From positions 51,836 through 115,835 of the forward strand of contig JANQSO010000010.1 in the NCBI GenBank assembly GCA_028284005.1: 64,000 nt of DNA, in the 5' to 3' direction. Below, piece after piece: positions 45,343 to 54,185 of this stretch. The notes beneath the pieces were generated by a model. That model saw only the letters and a list, made by a program, of their open reading frames with translations. It was not told where the DNA came from and ran no database searches. This DNA comes from Flavobacteriaceae bacterium (lineage in GTDB: Bacteria > Bacteroidota > Bacteroidia > Flavobacteriales > Flavobacteriaceae). Each line of letters starts with the position of its first letter. The stretch's first letter is position 1. The translations under genes and the position numbers were made by a program.

Positions 45343-45496
45343 CGTAGAATTTTATGAGGTTTTGTAGAAAGCTGGCTTTCTTAAAAAATTGAGTAAATTC
45401 TTTATTCGGGTTTTCCCGAAAAGGATTGCCGGGCAAATGTGAGGTGATCCACTTTGAAATATTGAAATTGTATGCTGAAATTTTTCAGCTAAAAAA
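45343..45496. other. tRNA spacer with three hairpins
   Basis: No gene is seen. Hairpins are AGAAAG/CTTTCT at 45366-45381, TTCGGG-TTTT-CCCGAA at 45405-45420, and GCTGAA/TTCAGC at 45474-45489. They may guide tRNA processing or end the first transcript. None has a strong T run. Confidence 0.5.
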
Positions 45497-45569
45497 GCGG
45501 GAGTAGCTCAGTTGGTAGAGCGTCAGCCTTCCAAGCTGAATGTCGCCGGTTCGAATCCGGTCTCCCGCT
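45497..45569 (+). tRNA. tRNA-Gly (anticodon TCC)
   Basis: Acceptor arms GCGGGAG and CTCCCGC pair fully. The anticodon loop CTTCCAA gives TCC, and the T arm has GTTCGAATC. Discriminator T. Confidence 0.95.
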
Positions 45570-45611
45570 CAAAAACAACATCACGAAAGTGATTGTTAGT
45601 GCTAATTTTGA

Positions 45612-45654
45612 GTTTAAAGTTTGTGAAAGTGAACTTGAACCTTAAACTTTAAAC
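45612..45654. repeat. Inverted repeat in tRNA spacer
   Basis: Perfect 11-base arms GTTTAAAGTTT (45612-45622) and AAACTTTAAAC (45644-45654), 21 bases apart, between tRNA-Gly and tRNA-Thr. Just upstream ATCAC-GAAA-GTGAT forms a GNRA hairpin. Likely RNA structure or a short relic. Confidence 0.5.
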
Positions 45655-45667
45655 CTGCAACCAATAA

Positions 45668-45739
45668 GCCGGTGTAGCTCAGGGGTAGAGCGTTTCCTTG
45701 GTAAGGAAGAGGTCATGAGTTCAAATCTCATCATTGGCT
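45668..45739 (+). tRNA. tRNA-Thr (anticodon GGT)
   Basis: Acceptor arms GCCGGTG and CATTGGC pair with two G-U pairs. The anticodon loop TTGGTAA gives GGT. The T loop has GTTCAAATC. Second threonine tRNA, immediately upstream of tuf. Confidence 0.93.
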
Positions 45740-45795
45740 CAACTAAGTACATAAATTGAACACTATTATATAACTAAGATTAAATAAATACAAAC

Positions 45796-46983
45796 ATGGC
45801 AAAAGAAACATTTGATCGGTCCAAACCCCACTTAAACGTAGGTACTATTGGACACGTAGATCACGGTAAAACAACCTTAACAGCTGCTATTACTAAAGTA
45901 TTGGCAGATGCTGGTTTTTCAGAGGCTAAGTCTTTTGATCAAATTGACAACGCTCCGGAAGAAAAAGAAAGAGGTATTACAATTAACTCTTCACACGTAG
46001 AATATCAAACGGCGAATCGTCACTACGCACACGTTGACTGTCCGGGTCACGCGGATTACGTAAAGAATATGGTTACCGGTGCTGCGCAAATGGATGGAGC
46101 TATCCTTGTAGTTGCTGCTACAGATGGTCCTATGCCACAAACACGTGAACACATCCTTTTAGGACGTCAGGTAGGTATTCCTCGTATCGTTGTATTCATG
46201 AATAAAGTGGATATGGTTGATGATGAAGAACTTTTAGAATTAGTAGAAATGGAGATCAGAGATCTTCTTTCCTTCTACGAGTATGATGGAGATAACGGTC
46301 CTGTTATCGCAGGTTCTGCCTTAGGTGCACTTAACGGTGAGCAAAAATGGGTAGATACTGTATTGGAATTAATGGAAGCTGTTGATACTTGGATCGAAGA
46401 GCCACTTCGTGAAGTAGACAAAGATTTCTTGATGCCTATTGAAGACGTATTCTCTATTACAGGTCGTGGTACTGTTGCAACAGGTCGTATTGAGACAGGT
46501 GTTGCAAATACCGGAGATGCTGTAGATATTATTGGTATGGGAGCTGAAAAATTGACTTCTACTATTACAGGGGTTGAGATGTTCCGTAAGATTCTTGACA
46601 GAGGTGAAGCCGGAGATAATGTAGGTATCCTGTTAAGAGGTATTGAAAAGACCGATATCCGTAGAGGTATGGTTATCTGTAAGCAAGGATCTGTTACACC
46701 TCACGCTAAATTCAAAGCAGAGGTATACGTTCTTAAGAAAGAAGAAGGTGGACGTCACACTCCATTCCATAATAACTATCGCCCACAGTTCTACGTTCGT
46801 ACAACTGACGTAACGGGTAACATTGCTCTTCCTGATGGAGTAGAGATGGTTATGCCTGGAGATAACTTGACAATTACTGTTGAGCTTATCCAACCAATTG
46901 CCTTGAACTTAGGTCTTCGTTTTGCGATCCGTGAAGGTGGTAGAACTGTAGGAGCTGGTCAGGTAACTGAGATTTTAGACTAA
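45796..46983 (+). CDS. tuf: Translation elongation factor EF-Tu
   Basis: A 395-residue GTPase with the G1 motif GHVDHGKT (19-26), the [13 protein letters not shown]3 region, NKVD G4 motif and the EF-Tu C-terminal [18 protein letters not shown]. It delivers aminoacyl-tRNA to the ribosome. No SD is visible before the ATG. It is followed by a terminator and tRNA-Trp. Standard arrangement for the tufB-type copy. Confidence 0.98.
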   Translation: MAKETFDRSKPHLNVGTIGHVDHGKTTLTAAITKVLADAGFSEAKSFDQIDNAPEEKERGITINSSHVEYQTANRHYAHVDCPGHADYVKNMVTGAAQMDGAILVVAATDGPMPQTREHILLGRQVGIPRIVVFMNKVDMVDDEELLELVEMEIRDLLSFYEYDGDNGPVIAGSALGALNGEQKWVDTVLELMEAVDTWIEEPLREVDKDFLMPIEDVFSITGRGTVATGRIETGVANTGDAVDIIGMGAEKLTSTITGVEMFRKILDRGEAGDNVGILLRGIEKTDIRRGMVICKQGSVTPHAKFKAEVYVLKKEEGGRHTPFHNNYRPQFYVRTTDVTGNIALPDGVEMVMPGDNLTITVELIQPIALNLGLRFAIREGGRTVGAGQVTEILD

Positions 46984-47009
46984 TTAAAGTCAATAGATAA
47001 AGGAGTTTT

Positions 47010-47044
47010 AAGGTGTCCGCCAAAGGTGGACGCCTTGACTTTTA
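47010..47044 (+). terminator. Terminator after tuf
   Basis: Arms AAGGTGTCCGCC (47010-47021) and GGTGGACGCCTT (47025-47036) with a 3-base loop and two G-U pairs, then GACTTTTATT. The T run is short and begins 3 bases after the stem. Confidence 0.65.
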
Positions 47045-47046
47045 TT

Positions 47047-47088
47047 ACGGGTTTAGCTTGGCCTTGTTAGAATGTAGGTCGTAGAGCA
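47047..47088 (+). pseudogene. Possible degenerate 5' half of tRNA-Trp
   Basis: ACGGGTTTAGCT (47047-47058) is identical to the first 12 bases of the intact tRNA-Trp 52 bases downstream, and GTAGAGCA (47081-47088) repeats its D-arm region in the same order. The anticodon and 3' half are absent. It may be a remnant of a tandem tRNA duplication; chance is not excluded. Confidence 0.35.
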
Positions 47089-47098
47089 GCTCATAAAA

Positions 47099-47171
47099 AC
47101 GGGTTTAGCTCAGTTGGTAGAGCACTGGTCTCCAAAACCAGGTGTCGGGAGTTCGAGTCTCTCAACCCGTG
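47099..47171 (+). tRNA. tRNA-Trp (anticodon CCA)
   Basis: Acceptor arms ACGGGTT and AACCCGT pair fully. The anticodon loop CTCCAAA gives CCA, and the T arm has GTTCGAGTC. Discriminator G. It lies 27 bases before secE, the usual tRNA-Trp/secE/nusG order. Confidence 0.95.
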
Positions 47172-47198
47172 CAAGTAATAGTAATAATACCTAATAAA

Positions 47199-47387
47199 AT
47201 GGTAGATTATATTAAAGAGTCTTATAACGAACTAAAAAACCACGTAACCTGGACATCCTGGTCGGAAGCACAACGACTTACAGTTCTTGTAGCTGTATTT
47301 TCAGTAGTTCTCGCTTTGGCGGTTTGGGGAGTGGATACTGTTTTTAGTAAGTTGATAAGCCTATATTTTGAATGGATCAAGTCGTAA
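47199..47387 (+). CDS. secE: Preprotein translocase subunit SecE
   Basis: A 62-residue protein with an N-terminal amphipathic helix (YIKESYNELKNHVTWTSW) and one membrane helix (LVAVFSVVLALAVWGVDTVF). I use the ATG at 47199; an earlier in-frame start would run back into the tRNA. SecE clamps the SecY channel. It is followed 5 bases later by nusG. Confidence 0.9.
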   Translation: MVDYIKESYNELKNHVTWTSWSEAQRLTVLVAVFSVVLALAVWGVDTVFSKLISLYFEWIKS

Positions 47388-47392
47388 CTAAA

Positions 47393-47947
47393 ATGACTGA
47401 AACAAAGAGTACAAAAAAGTGGTATGTGGTCCGTTCGGTTAGTGGACAGGAGAACAAGATCAAGTCGTATATCGAATCTGAGATAAAAAGACTTAATCTG
47501 GAAGATTATATTGATCAGGTTTTGGTTCCTACCGAGAAAGTAATCCAGATACGTAACGGAAAAAAAGTACATAAAGAACGTGTTTATTTTCCGGGATACA
47601 TTATGGTGCAGGCGAGTCTGGCAGGTGAAATACCACACATTATAAAATCTATTAACGGAGTGATTGGTTTCCTGGGTGAGACCAAAGGAGGAGATCCTGT
47701 GCCATTAAGACAGGCAGAGGTAAACAGAATGCTAGGAAAGGTTGATGAGTTGGCTGTAAAAGATGACAACGTAAACATCCCTTTTGTAATTGGCGAAACC
47801 GTAAAAGTGATCGATGGTCCGTTCAACGGATTCAACGGTACGGTAGAAAAAATAAATGAAGAAAAACGTAAACTTGAAGTGATGGTGAAAATTTTCGGAA
47901 GAAAGACACCATTAGAATTAAGTTATATGCAAGTAGAAAAAGTTTAA
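47393..47947 (+). CDS. nusG: Transcription antitermination factor NusG
   Basis: About 184 residues from the ATG at 47393 (normal length; an upstream start at 47372 would overlap secE). KKWYVVRSVSGQENKIK and ERVYFPGYIMVQA form the NGN domain; the KOW domain has GETVKVIDGPFNGFNGTVEKIN. It couples RNA polymerase with translation and limits pausing. It stands at the head of the ribosomal/RNA polymerase operon. Confidence 0.95.
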   Translation: MTETKSTKKWYVVRSVSGQENKIKSYIESEIKRLNLEDYIDQVLVPTEKVIQIRNGKKVHKERVYFPGYIMVQASLAGEIPHIIKSINGVIGFLGETKGGDPVPLRQAEVNRMLGKVDELAVKDDNVNIPFVIGETVKVIDGPFNGFNGTVEKINEEKRKLEVMVKIFGRKTPLELSYMQVEKV

Positions 47948-48018
47948 TTGTTACACGCTATATAATAGGTTATTTCTTAGGCTTCCACTAGAGAAAGAAC
48001 CACATTAAAATTTAGAAA

Positions 48019-48456
48019 ATGGCAAAAGAAGTAGGTAAAGTAGTAAAGTTGCAAGTTCGAGGAGGTGTCGCTAACCCGTCACCACCTGTTGGACCAGCTT
48101 TAGGTGCTGCCGGTGTGAACATTATGGAGTTCTGTAAGCAGTTTAATGCAAGAACTCAGGATAAGCAAGGTAAAGTATTGCCAGTAGTTATTACGGTGTA
48201 TAAGGACAAGTCTTTCGACTTTGTTATTAAAACACCTCCTGCTGCTGTACAGATCCTTGAAGCCGCCAAAACAAAAAAAGGATCAGGCGAGCCACACATT
48301 AACAAGGTAGCTACTATCTCTTGGGATCAAGTAAGAACGATTGCAGAAGACAAAATGCCCGATCTAAATGCATTTACTGTTGAGTCTGCTATGAAAATGG
48401 TAGCCGGTACTGCTAGATCAATGGGAGTGAAAATAAAAGGTGCTGCACCTTTTTAA
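48019..48456 (+). CDS. rplK: 50S ribosomal protein uL11
   Basis: A 145-residue protein with the uL11 signatures [20 protein letters not shown] and [21 protein letters not shown]. It sits at the base of the L7/L12 stalk and binds 23S rRNA with the L10 complex. No SD is visible. rplA follows at 21 bases. Confidence 0.98.
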   Translation: MAKEVGKVVKLQVRGGVANPSPPVGPALGAAGVNIMEFCKQFNARTQDKQGKVLPVVITVYKDKSFDFVIKTPPAAVQILEAAKTKKGSGEPHINKVATISWDQVRTIAEDKMPDLNAFTVESAMKMVAGTARSMGVKIKGAAPF

Positions 48457-48477
48457 TCAAGAAAAAGAATCTATAAA

Positions 48478-49173
48478 ATGGCAAGATTAACAAAAAAGCA
48501 AAAAGAGTCAACTGCTAAAGTAGAAGCGAAAGCATATACTTTAACAGAAGCTTCTGCTTTAATAAAAGAAATCACCAACGTAAATTTCGATGCCTCCGTA
48601 GACCTTGCTGTGCGTCTCAATGTAGACCCACGTAAAGCAAACCAAATGGTAAGAGGTGTAGTAACGCTTCCACACGGAACCGGTAAAAATGTAAAGGTAT
48701 TGGCATTGGTAACTCCGGATAAGGAAGCCGAAGCTACAGAAGCCGGAGCAGATTATGTTGGATTAGACGAGTACCTCGCAAAAATTAAAGGAGGTTGGAC
48801 AGATGTTGACGTAATTGTAACCATGCCAAGTGTTATGGGGAAATTAGGACCACTGGGACGTGTTTTAGGACCTCGTGGATTAATGCCTAACCCAAAGACA
48901 GGTACGGTAACAATGGACGTTGCTAAAGCTGTTTCTGATGTAAAGGCCGGTAAGATCGACTTTAAAGTTGATAAAACAGGAATTGTACATGCAGCAATTG
49001 GGAAAGCATCTTTTGATGCTGAAAAAATTGCCGGAAACGCAAAAGAATTATTAACAACCCTAGTGAAACTGAAGCCTCAGGCATCTAAAGGTGTTTACAT
49101 TAAAAGTATCTATATGTCTAGTACAATGAGTCCTAGTGTAGAGATAGACACCAAAAGGTTTTCTGATCAGTAA
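48478..49173 (+). CDS. rplA: 50S ribosomal protein uL1
   Basis: A 231-residue protein with the L1 motifs [20 protein letters not shown] and [29 protein letters not shown]. It forms the L1 stalk at the E site. The gap to rplJ is only 12 bases, so there is no room for an L10-type mRNA leader. Confidence 0.98.
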   Translation: MARLTKKQKESTAKVEAKAYTLTEASALIKEITNVNFDASVDLAVRLNVDPRKANQMVRGVVTLPHGTGKNVKVLALVTPDKEAEATEAGADYVGLDEYLAKIKGGWTDVDVIVTMPSVMGKLGPLGRVLGPRGLMPNPKTGTVTMDVAKAVSDVKAGKIDFKVDKTGIVHAAIGKASFDAEKIAGNAKELLTTLVKLKPQASKGVYIKSIYMSSTMSPSVEIDTKRFSDQ

Positions 49174-49185
49174 AATTTAAAAATT

Positions 49186-49707
49186 ATGACAAGAGAAGAA
49201 AAATCACAAGTAATTGAAAATTTAACTGCACAGTTGTCTGAGAACCCAATTATCTATTTAACAGATATTTCAGGTCTTGACGCAGGGACTACCAGTAACT
49301 TACGTCGCGCTTGTTTTAAAGCCGGAGTAAAACTGGCAGTTGTTAAGAATACATTACTTTCAAAAGCAATGGAAGGTTCAGATAAAGAATTCGGTGAATT
49401 AACCGAAACTCTTGTTGGAAACACTTCTTTAATGTTTTCTGAAACAGGTAACGCACCGGCTAAAGTAATTAAAGAATTCAGAAAAAAATCTGAAAGACCT
49501 TTATTGAAAGGAGCCTTTATTGAAGAAGCAATTTACGTAGGAGACGATCAACTGGATAAGCTGGTTGAGATCAAATCTAAAGAAGAGCTTCTTGGAGAGA
49601 TCATTGGATTACTTCAATCTCCTGCTAAAAATGTTATTTCGGCATTGAAGTCTGGAGGAGGTACCTTAGCTGGTATAGTTAAAACCTTATCTGAAAGAGA
49701 AGGTTAA
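49186..49707 (+). CDS. rplJ: 50S ribosomal protein uL10
   Basis: A 173-residue protein with the uL10 pattern YLTDISGLDAGTTSNLRRACF and AVVKNTLLSKAM. It anchors L7/L12 dimers to the ribosome through its C-terminal helix. rplL follows at 56 bases. Confidence 0.97.
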   Translation: MTREEKSQVIENLTAQLSENPIIYLTDISGLDAGTTSNLRRACFKAGVKLAVVKNTLLSKAMEGSDKEFGELTETLVGNTSLMFSETGNAPAKVIKEFRKKSERPLLKGAFIEEAIYVGDDQLDKLVEIKSKEELLGEIIGLLQSPAKNVISALKSGGGTLAGIVKTLSEREG

Positions 49708-49763
49708 TCAAATTAAGCACTAATTAAAATATATAAATTAAAAATTATTTAAAACGATAGAAA

Positions 49764-50141
49764 ATGGCAGATTTAAAAGATTTCGCAGAACAATTAGTTA
49801 ACTTAACGGTAAAAGAAGTTAATGAGTTAGCTACTATATTAAAAGATGAGTATGGTATCGAGCCTGCTGCTGCAGCTGTAGCTGTAGCTGCCGGAGGTGG
49901 TGCTGCAGGTGGTGATGCCGCTGAAGAAAAGTCTGAATTCGACGTAGTTCTTACAGCAGCCGGAGGTTCTAAATTAGCAGTTGTAAAACTGGTAAAAGAA
50001 TTAACCGGAGCTGGTCTTAAAGACGCAAAAGAATTAGTTGATAATGCTCCTTCTCCTATTAAAGAAGGTGTAGCAAAAGACGAAGCTGAAGCTCTAAAAG
50101 CTCAGTTAGAAGAAGCTGGAGCTGAGGTTGAGCTTAAGTAA
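49764..50141 (+). CDS. rplL: 50S ribosomal protein bL12 (L7/L12)
   Basis: A 125-residue protein with an N-terminal dimerisation segment ([20 protein letters not shown]), an Ala/Gly-rich hinge and the C-terminal domain [20 protein letters not shown]. It recruits translation GTPases to the stalk. It is followed by the hairpin pair before rpoB. Confidence 0.98.
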   Translation: MADLKDFAEQLVNLTVKEVNELATILKDEYGIEPAAAAVAVAAGGGAAGGDAAEEKSEFDVVLTAAGGSKLAVVKLVKELTGAGLKDAKELVDNAPSPIKEGVAKDEAEALKAQLEEAGAEVELK

Positions 50142-50164
50142 GCTCCCAACGTTCCAAACCTTAA

Positions 50165-50202
50165 GGTTTAGGTCTTCCACCCCGGGTGGAATGGCCTAAA
50201 CC
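50165..50202 (+). promoter_or_regulatory. Long hairpin between rplL and rpoB
   Basis: GGTTTAGGTC (50165-50174) pairs with GGCCTAAACC (50193-50202), and an inner TTCCACC/GGTGGAA (50175-50181, 50185-50191) closes a CCG loop. One T bulges between them. There is no T run. Position matches the rplL-rpoB attenuator/RNase III site of other bacteria. Confidence 0.7.
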
Positions 50203-50206
50203 ATTT

Positions 50207-50242
50207 TGCGTATATAGAGGTTAATATTTTCCAGTATACGCA
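50207..50242 (+). repeat. Second hairpin upstream of rpoB
   Basis: Arms TGCGTATA (50207-50214) and TATACGCA (50235-50242) with a 20-base loop, 34 bases before the rpoB start. It may cooperate with the preceding hairpin in processing. Confidence 0.5.
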
Positions 50243-50276
50243 CTCACAGTTTTTTTAATTAAAATTCCGTCCATAG

Positions 50277-53200
50277 ATGTCAGCAACGCAAACTGAAAGA
50301 TTGAATTTTTCCTCTGTAAAAAATAAGCCGGACTATCCCGACTTTTTGGACATTCAGATCAAATCCTTCCAGGATTTTTTCCAACTGGAAACCAAATCAG
50401 AAGAAAGAGGTAATGAAGGACTTTATAAAACCTTCCTGGAGAATTTTCCAATTACCGACACCCGCAACCAATTTGTTTTAGAGTTTTTAGATTACTTTGT
50501 AGACCCGCCAAGATATTCCATTCAGGAATGTATTGAACGCGGATTGACCTATAGTGTACCACTAAAGGCCCGTTTGAAATTATATTGTACAGATGAAGAG
50601 CACGAAGATTTTGAAACCATCGTGCAAGATGTTTATTTAGGGACTATCCCTTATATGACACCAAGTGGTACTTTTTGTATCAATGGTGCAGAGCGTGTTG
50701 TTGTATCACAGTTACACCGTTCACCAGGTGTGTTCTTTGGACAATCATTCCACGCCAACGGAACAAAACTATATTCTGCCAGAGTAATTCCTTTTAAGGG
50801 TTCCTGGATCGAATTTGCTACCGATATCAACAGCGTGATGTATGCGTACATTGATAGAAAGAAAAAATTACCGGTAACAACACTTTTCCGTGCGATTGGA
50901 TTTGAAAGAGATAAGGATATTCTCGAAATATTCGACCTTGCTGAAGAAGTGAAAGCTTCAAAAACAGGCCTTAAAAAGTATCTGGGACGTAAGTTAGCGG
51001 CCCGTGTGTTAAAGACCTGGCACGAAGATTTTGTCGATGAGGATACAGGAGAGGTGGTTTCTATTGAACGTAACGAAATTGTATTGGACCGTGATACCGT
51101 TCTTGAAAAAGAGCATATCGAAGAGATCCTGGATTCAGGTTCAAAAACGATCCTGTTACACAAAGAAGATAATCACATGGCTGACTATGCGATTATCCAC
51201 AATACTTTACAAAAAGACCCTACCAATTCAGAAAAAGAAGCGGTAGAGCATATATACAGACAATTACGTAATGCCGAACCACCAGATGAAGAGACCGCTC
51301 GCGGAATCATCAACAAGTTGTTCTTTAGTGACCAACGTTATAATTTAGGTGAGGTAGGTCGTTACCGTATGAACAAAAAGCTGGGTCTTGATATCGCAAT
51401 GGATAAGCAGGTACTTACCAAAGAAGATATCATTACCATTGTAAAATACTTAATAGAATTGATCAACTCTAAAGCAGAGATTGATGATATTGATCACTTA
51501 TCGAATCGTCGTGTACGTACAGTAGGTGAGCAGTTGTCTTCTCAATTTGGAGTAGGTCTGGCTCGTATGGCACGAACCATTCGTGAGCGTATGAATGTTC
51601 GTGATAATGAGGTATTTACGCCTATAGACCTGATCAATGCGAAGACCTTGTCTTCAGTGATTAATTCATTCTTCGGAACCAACCAGCTTTCTCAGTTTAT
51701 GGACCAGACCAATCCTTTGGCAGAGATTACGCACAAGCGTCGTCTTTCGGCTTTAGGGCCTGGAGGTCTTTCTCGTGAAAGAGCAGGTTTTGAGGTTCGT
51801 GATGTTCACTATACGCACTACGGAAGGTTGTGTCCTATTGAGACTCCGGAAGGGCCAAACATTGGTTTGATCTCTTCACTTTCTGTATATGCAAAAGTGA
51901 ATAACTTAGGGTTTATAGAAACTCCGTACCGTAAAGTTACAGAAGGTAAGATCGATCTTAAAGCAAAACCAACCTACCTTTCTGCTGAAGAAGAAGAGGA
52001 AAAGTTGATCGCTCAGGCAAACATTCCTATTAAGGGAGATGGAACTATCGATACAGACAAGGTAATTGCCCGAATGGAAGGTGATTTCCCACTGGTTGAA
52101 CCTAAATCGGTTCACTTTACAGATGTTGCTCCAAACCAGATCTCATCTATTTCGGCTTCATTGATTCCTTTCCTGGAACATGATGATGCAAACCGTGCAT
52201 TGATGGGATCGAATATGATGCGCCAGGCTGTACCATTGTTAATTGCAGACTCACCAATCGTGGGAACAGGGTTGGAACGTCAGGTAGCTTCAGATTCTCG
52301 TGTATTGATCAATGCGGAAGGTGATGGAGTTGTCGAGTATGTAGATGCAAACATAATCACTATCAAATACGACCGAAGCGAAGAAGAACGTATGGTAAGT
52401 TTTGATGGAGATTCAAAATCATATAATCTTGTAAAATTCAGAAAGACCAACCAAAGTACTTCTATCAATTTGAAGCCGATCGTCAGAAAAGACGATAGAG
52501 TGAAAAAAGGACAGGTACTTTGCCAGGGTTATGCTACGGAGAAAGGTGAATTGGCACTGGGTAGAAATATGAAAGTTGCCTTTATGCCTTGGAAAGGGTA
52601 TAATTTTGAGGATGCGATCGTAATTTCTGAAAAAGTAGTTCGTGAAGATATTTTCACATCTATCCATATAGATGAATATTCATTGGAAGTTCGTGATACG
52701 AAATTAGGTAATGAAGAATTAACCAATGATATTCCTAACGTTTCCGAAGAAGCTACTAAAGATCTGGATGAACATGGAATGATCCGTGTAGGAGCCGAGG
52801 TCAAGCCGGGGGATATTCTAATTGGTAAGATCACTCCAAAAGGAGAGAGCGATCCAACTCCGGAAGAAAAATTACTTCGTGCGATCTTTGGTGACAAAGC
52901 GGGTGATGTTAAAGATGCTTCCTTAAAAGCGTCTCCATCATTACGCGGTGTTGTGATAGATAAGAAATTATTTGCCAGAGCTATTAAGGACAAACGCAAA
53001 AGAGCAAAAGACAAAGAAGATATTGCAGCTTTAGAAGCCGAATATTACGCTAAGTTTGATGCTTTAAAAGATATTTTAGTTGAAAAACTATTTGCTATCG
53101 TTGGTGGAAAAACTGCACAGGGCGTAATGAACGATCTTGGCGAAGTAGTATTTCCTAAGGGTAAAAAATATACTCTTAAGATGTTGAATGCTGTAGATGA

Positions 53201-54089
53201 TTATACGCATTTGGTAGGAGGTACCTGGACAACCGATGATGATACCAACCATATGGTAGCAGATCTGATGCACAACTATAGAATTAAGGAAAACGACCTT
53301 CAAGGAAACCTGCGTCGTGAGAAGTTTACCATCTCTGTTGGAGATGAGTTGCCTTCAGGAATCTTAAAACTTGCTAAAGTTTATATCGCTAAGAAACGTA
53401 AACTGAAAGTAGGGGATAAGATGGCGGGACGTCACGGTAACAAAGGTATTGTAGCACGTATTGTTCGTGAAGAAGACATGCCTTTCTTAGAAGATGGAAC
53501 ACCTGTAGATATTGTACTAAACCCACTTGGGGTACCATCCCGTATGAATATTGGTCAGATCTACGAAACGGTTCTTGGATGGGCAGGTCAAAAATTAGGT
53601 CGCAAGTTCGCAACTCCTATTTTTGATGGTGCTACACTGGACCAGATCAATGAACTAACCGATGAAGCTGAGATTCCAAGATTTGGTCACACTTATCTGT
53701 ATGATGGTGGAACCGGACAGCGTTTCGATCAACCTGCAACAGTTGGAGTGATCTATATGTTGAAACTGGGCCACATGGTAGATGATAAAATGCACGCACG
53801 TTCTATTGGACCTTACTCATTGATCACACAACAACCATTGGGTGGTAAAGCTCAGTTTGGTGGTCAGCGTTTTGGAGAGATGGAAGTTTGGGCATTGGAG
53901 GCCTATGGAGCGTCCAGTACATTACGTGAAATTTTGACGGTAAAATCTGATGACGTAATTGGTAGAGCTAAAACTTACGAGTCTATCGTGAAGGGTGAAG
54001 CAATGCCAGAACCGGGTCTGCCGGAGTCTTTCAACGTGTTAATGCACGAATTGAAAGGTCTAGGATTAGACATCAGATTAGAAGAATAG
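50277..54089 (+). CDS. rpoB: RNA polymerase beta subunit
   Basis: A 1,270-residue subunit of the transcription core enzyme. The rifampicin region reads [19 protein letters not shown] at about residues 470-490 and continues LSALGPGG, with the D, H and S residues of sensitive alleles retained. [20 protein letters not shown] and [10 protein letters not shown] are the conserved active-centre and clamp motifs. The ATG is preceded by two hairpins, not an SD. Confidence 0.98.
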   Translation: MSATQTERLNFSSVKNKPDYPDFLDIQIKSFQDFFQLETKSEERGNEGLYKTFLENFPITDTRNQFVLEFLDYFVDPPRYSIQECIERGLTYSVPLKARLKLYCTDEEHEDFETIVQDVYLGTIPYMTPSGTFCINGAERVVVSQLHRSPGVFFGQSFHANGTKLYSARVIPFKGSWIEFATDINSVMYAYIDRKKKLPVTTLFRAIGFERDKDILEIFDLAEEVKASKTGLKKYLGRKLAARVLKTWHEDFVDEDTGEVVSIERNEIVLDRDTVLEKEHIEEILDSGSKTILLHKEDNHMADYAIIHNTLQKDPTNSEKEAVEHIYRQLRNAEPPDEETARGIINKLFFSDQRYNLGEVGRYRMNKKLGLDIAMDKQVLTKEDIITIVKYLIELINSKAEIDDIDHLSNRRVRTVGEQLSSQFGVGLARMARTIRERMNVRDNEVFTPIDLINAKTLSSVINSFFGTNQLSQFMDQTNPLAEITHKRRLSALGPGGLSRERAGFEVRDVHYTHYGRLCPIETPEGPNIGLISSLSVYAKVNNLGFIETPYRKVTEGKIDLKAKPTYLSAEEEEEKLIAQANIPIKGDGTIDTDKVIARMEGDFPLVEPKSVHFTDVAPNQISSISASLIPFLEHDDANRALMGSNMMRQAVPLLIADSPIVGTGLERQVASDSRVLINAEGDGVVEYVDANIITIKYDRSEEERMVSFDGDSKSYNLVKFRKTNQSTSINLKPIVRKDDRVKKGQVLCQGYATEKGELALGRNMKVAFMPWKGYNFEDAIVISEKVVREDIFTSIHIDEYSLEVRDTKLGNEELTNDIPNVSEEATKDLDEHGMIRVGAEVKPGDILIGKITPKGESDPTPEEKLLRAIFGDKAGDVKDASLKASPSLRGVVIDKKLFARAIKDKRKRAKDKEDIAALEAEYYAKFDALKDILVEKLFAIVGGKTAQGVMNDLGEVVFPKGKKYTLKMLNAVDDYTHLVGGTWTTDDDTNHMVADLMHNYRIKENDLQGNLRREKFTISVGDELPSGILKLAKVYIAKKRKLKVGDKMAGRHGNKGIVARIVREEDMPFLEDGTPVDIVLNPLGVPSRMNIGQIYETVLGWAGQKLGRKFATPIFDGATLDQINELTDEAEIPRFGHTYLYDGGTGQRFDQPATVGVIYMLKLGHMVDDKMHARSIGPYSLITQQPLGGKAQFGGQRFGEMEVWALEAYGASSTLREILTVKSDDVIGRAKTYESIVKGEAMPEPGLPESFNVLMHELKGLGLDIRLEE

Positions 54090-54095
54090 AGCAAG

Positions 54096-54113
54096 ACCCC
54101 TCTGTGGAGGGGT
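54096..54113 (+). other. Hairpin 1 between rpoB and rpoC
   Basis: ACCCCTC-TGTG-GAGGGGT is a perfect 7-base stem with a tetraloop, 7 bases after the rpoB stop, followed by AGTTCTC. Too GC-rich to be chance easily, but without a T run. Confidence 0.6.
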
Positions 54114-54131
54114 AGTTCTCAAACTTCAACC

Positions 54132-54149
54132 GGAGTGAAAAAACACTCC
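54132..54149 (+). other. Hairpin 2 between rpoB and rpoC
   Basis: GGAGTG-AAAAAA-CACTCC is a perfect 6-base stem with a six-A loop, 36 bases before the rpoC start. Confidence 0.5.
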
Positions 54150-54185
54150 AAAAACAAATAACAACAAAGCATAGTACACAGCATT

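Noticed and set aside
49174..49185. L10 mRNA leader
   Set aside because: The gap between rplA and rplJ has only 12 bases; no kink-turn leader can fit.
50651..51163. 170-residue open frame antisense to rpoB
   Set aside because: It is a composition artefact of the conserved rpoB reading frame.
52529..53014. 161-residue open frame antisense to rpoB
   Set aside because: It is fully contained in rpoB with no domain or start signal.
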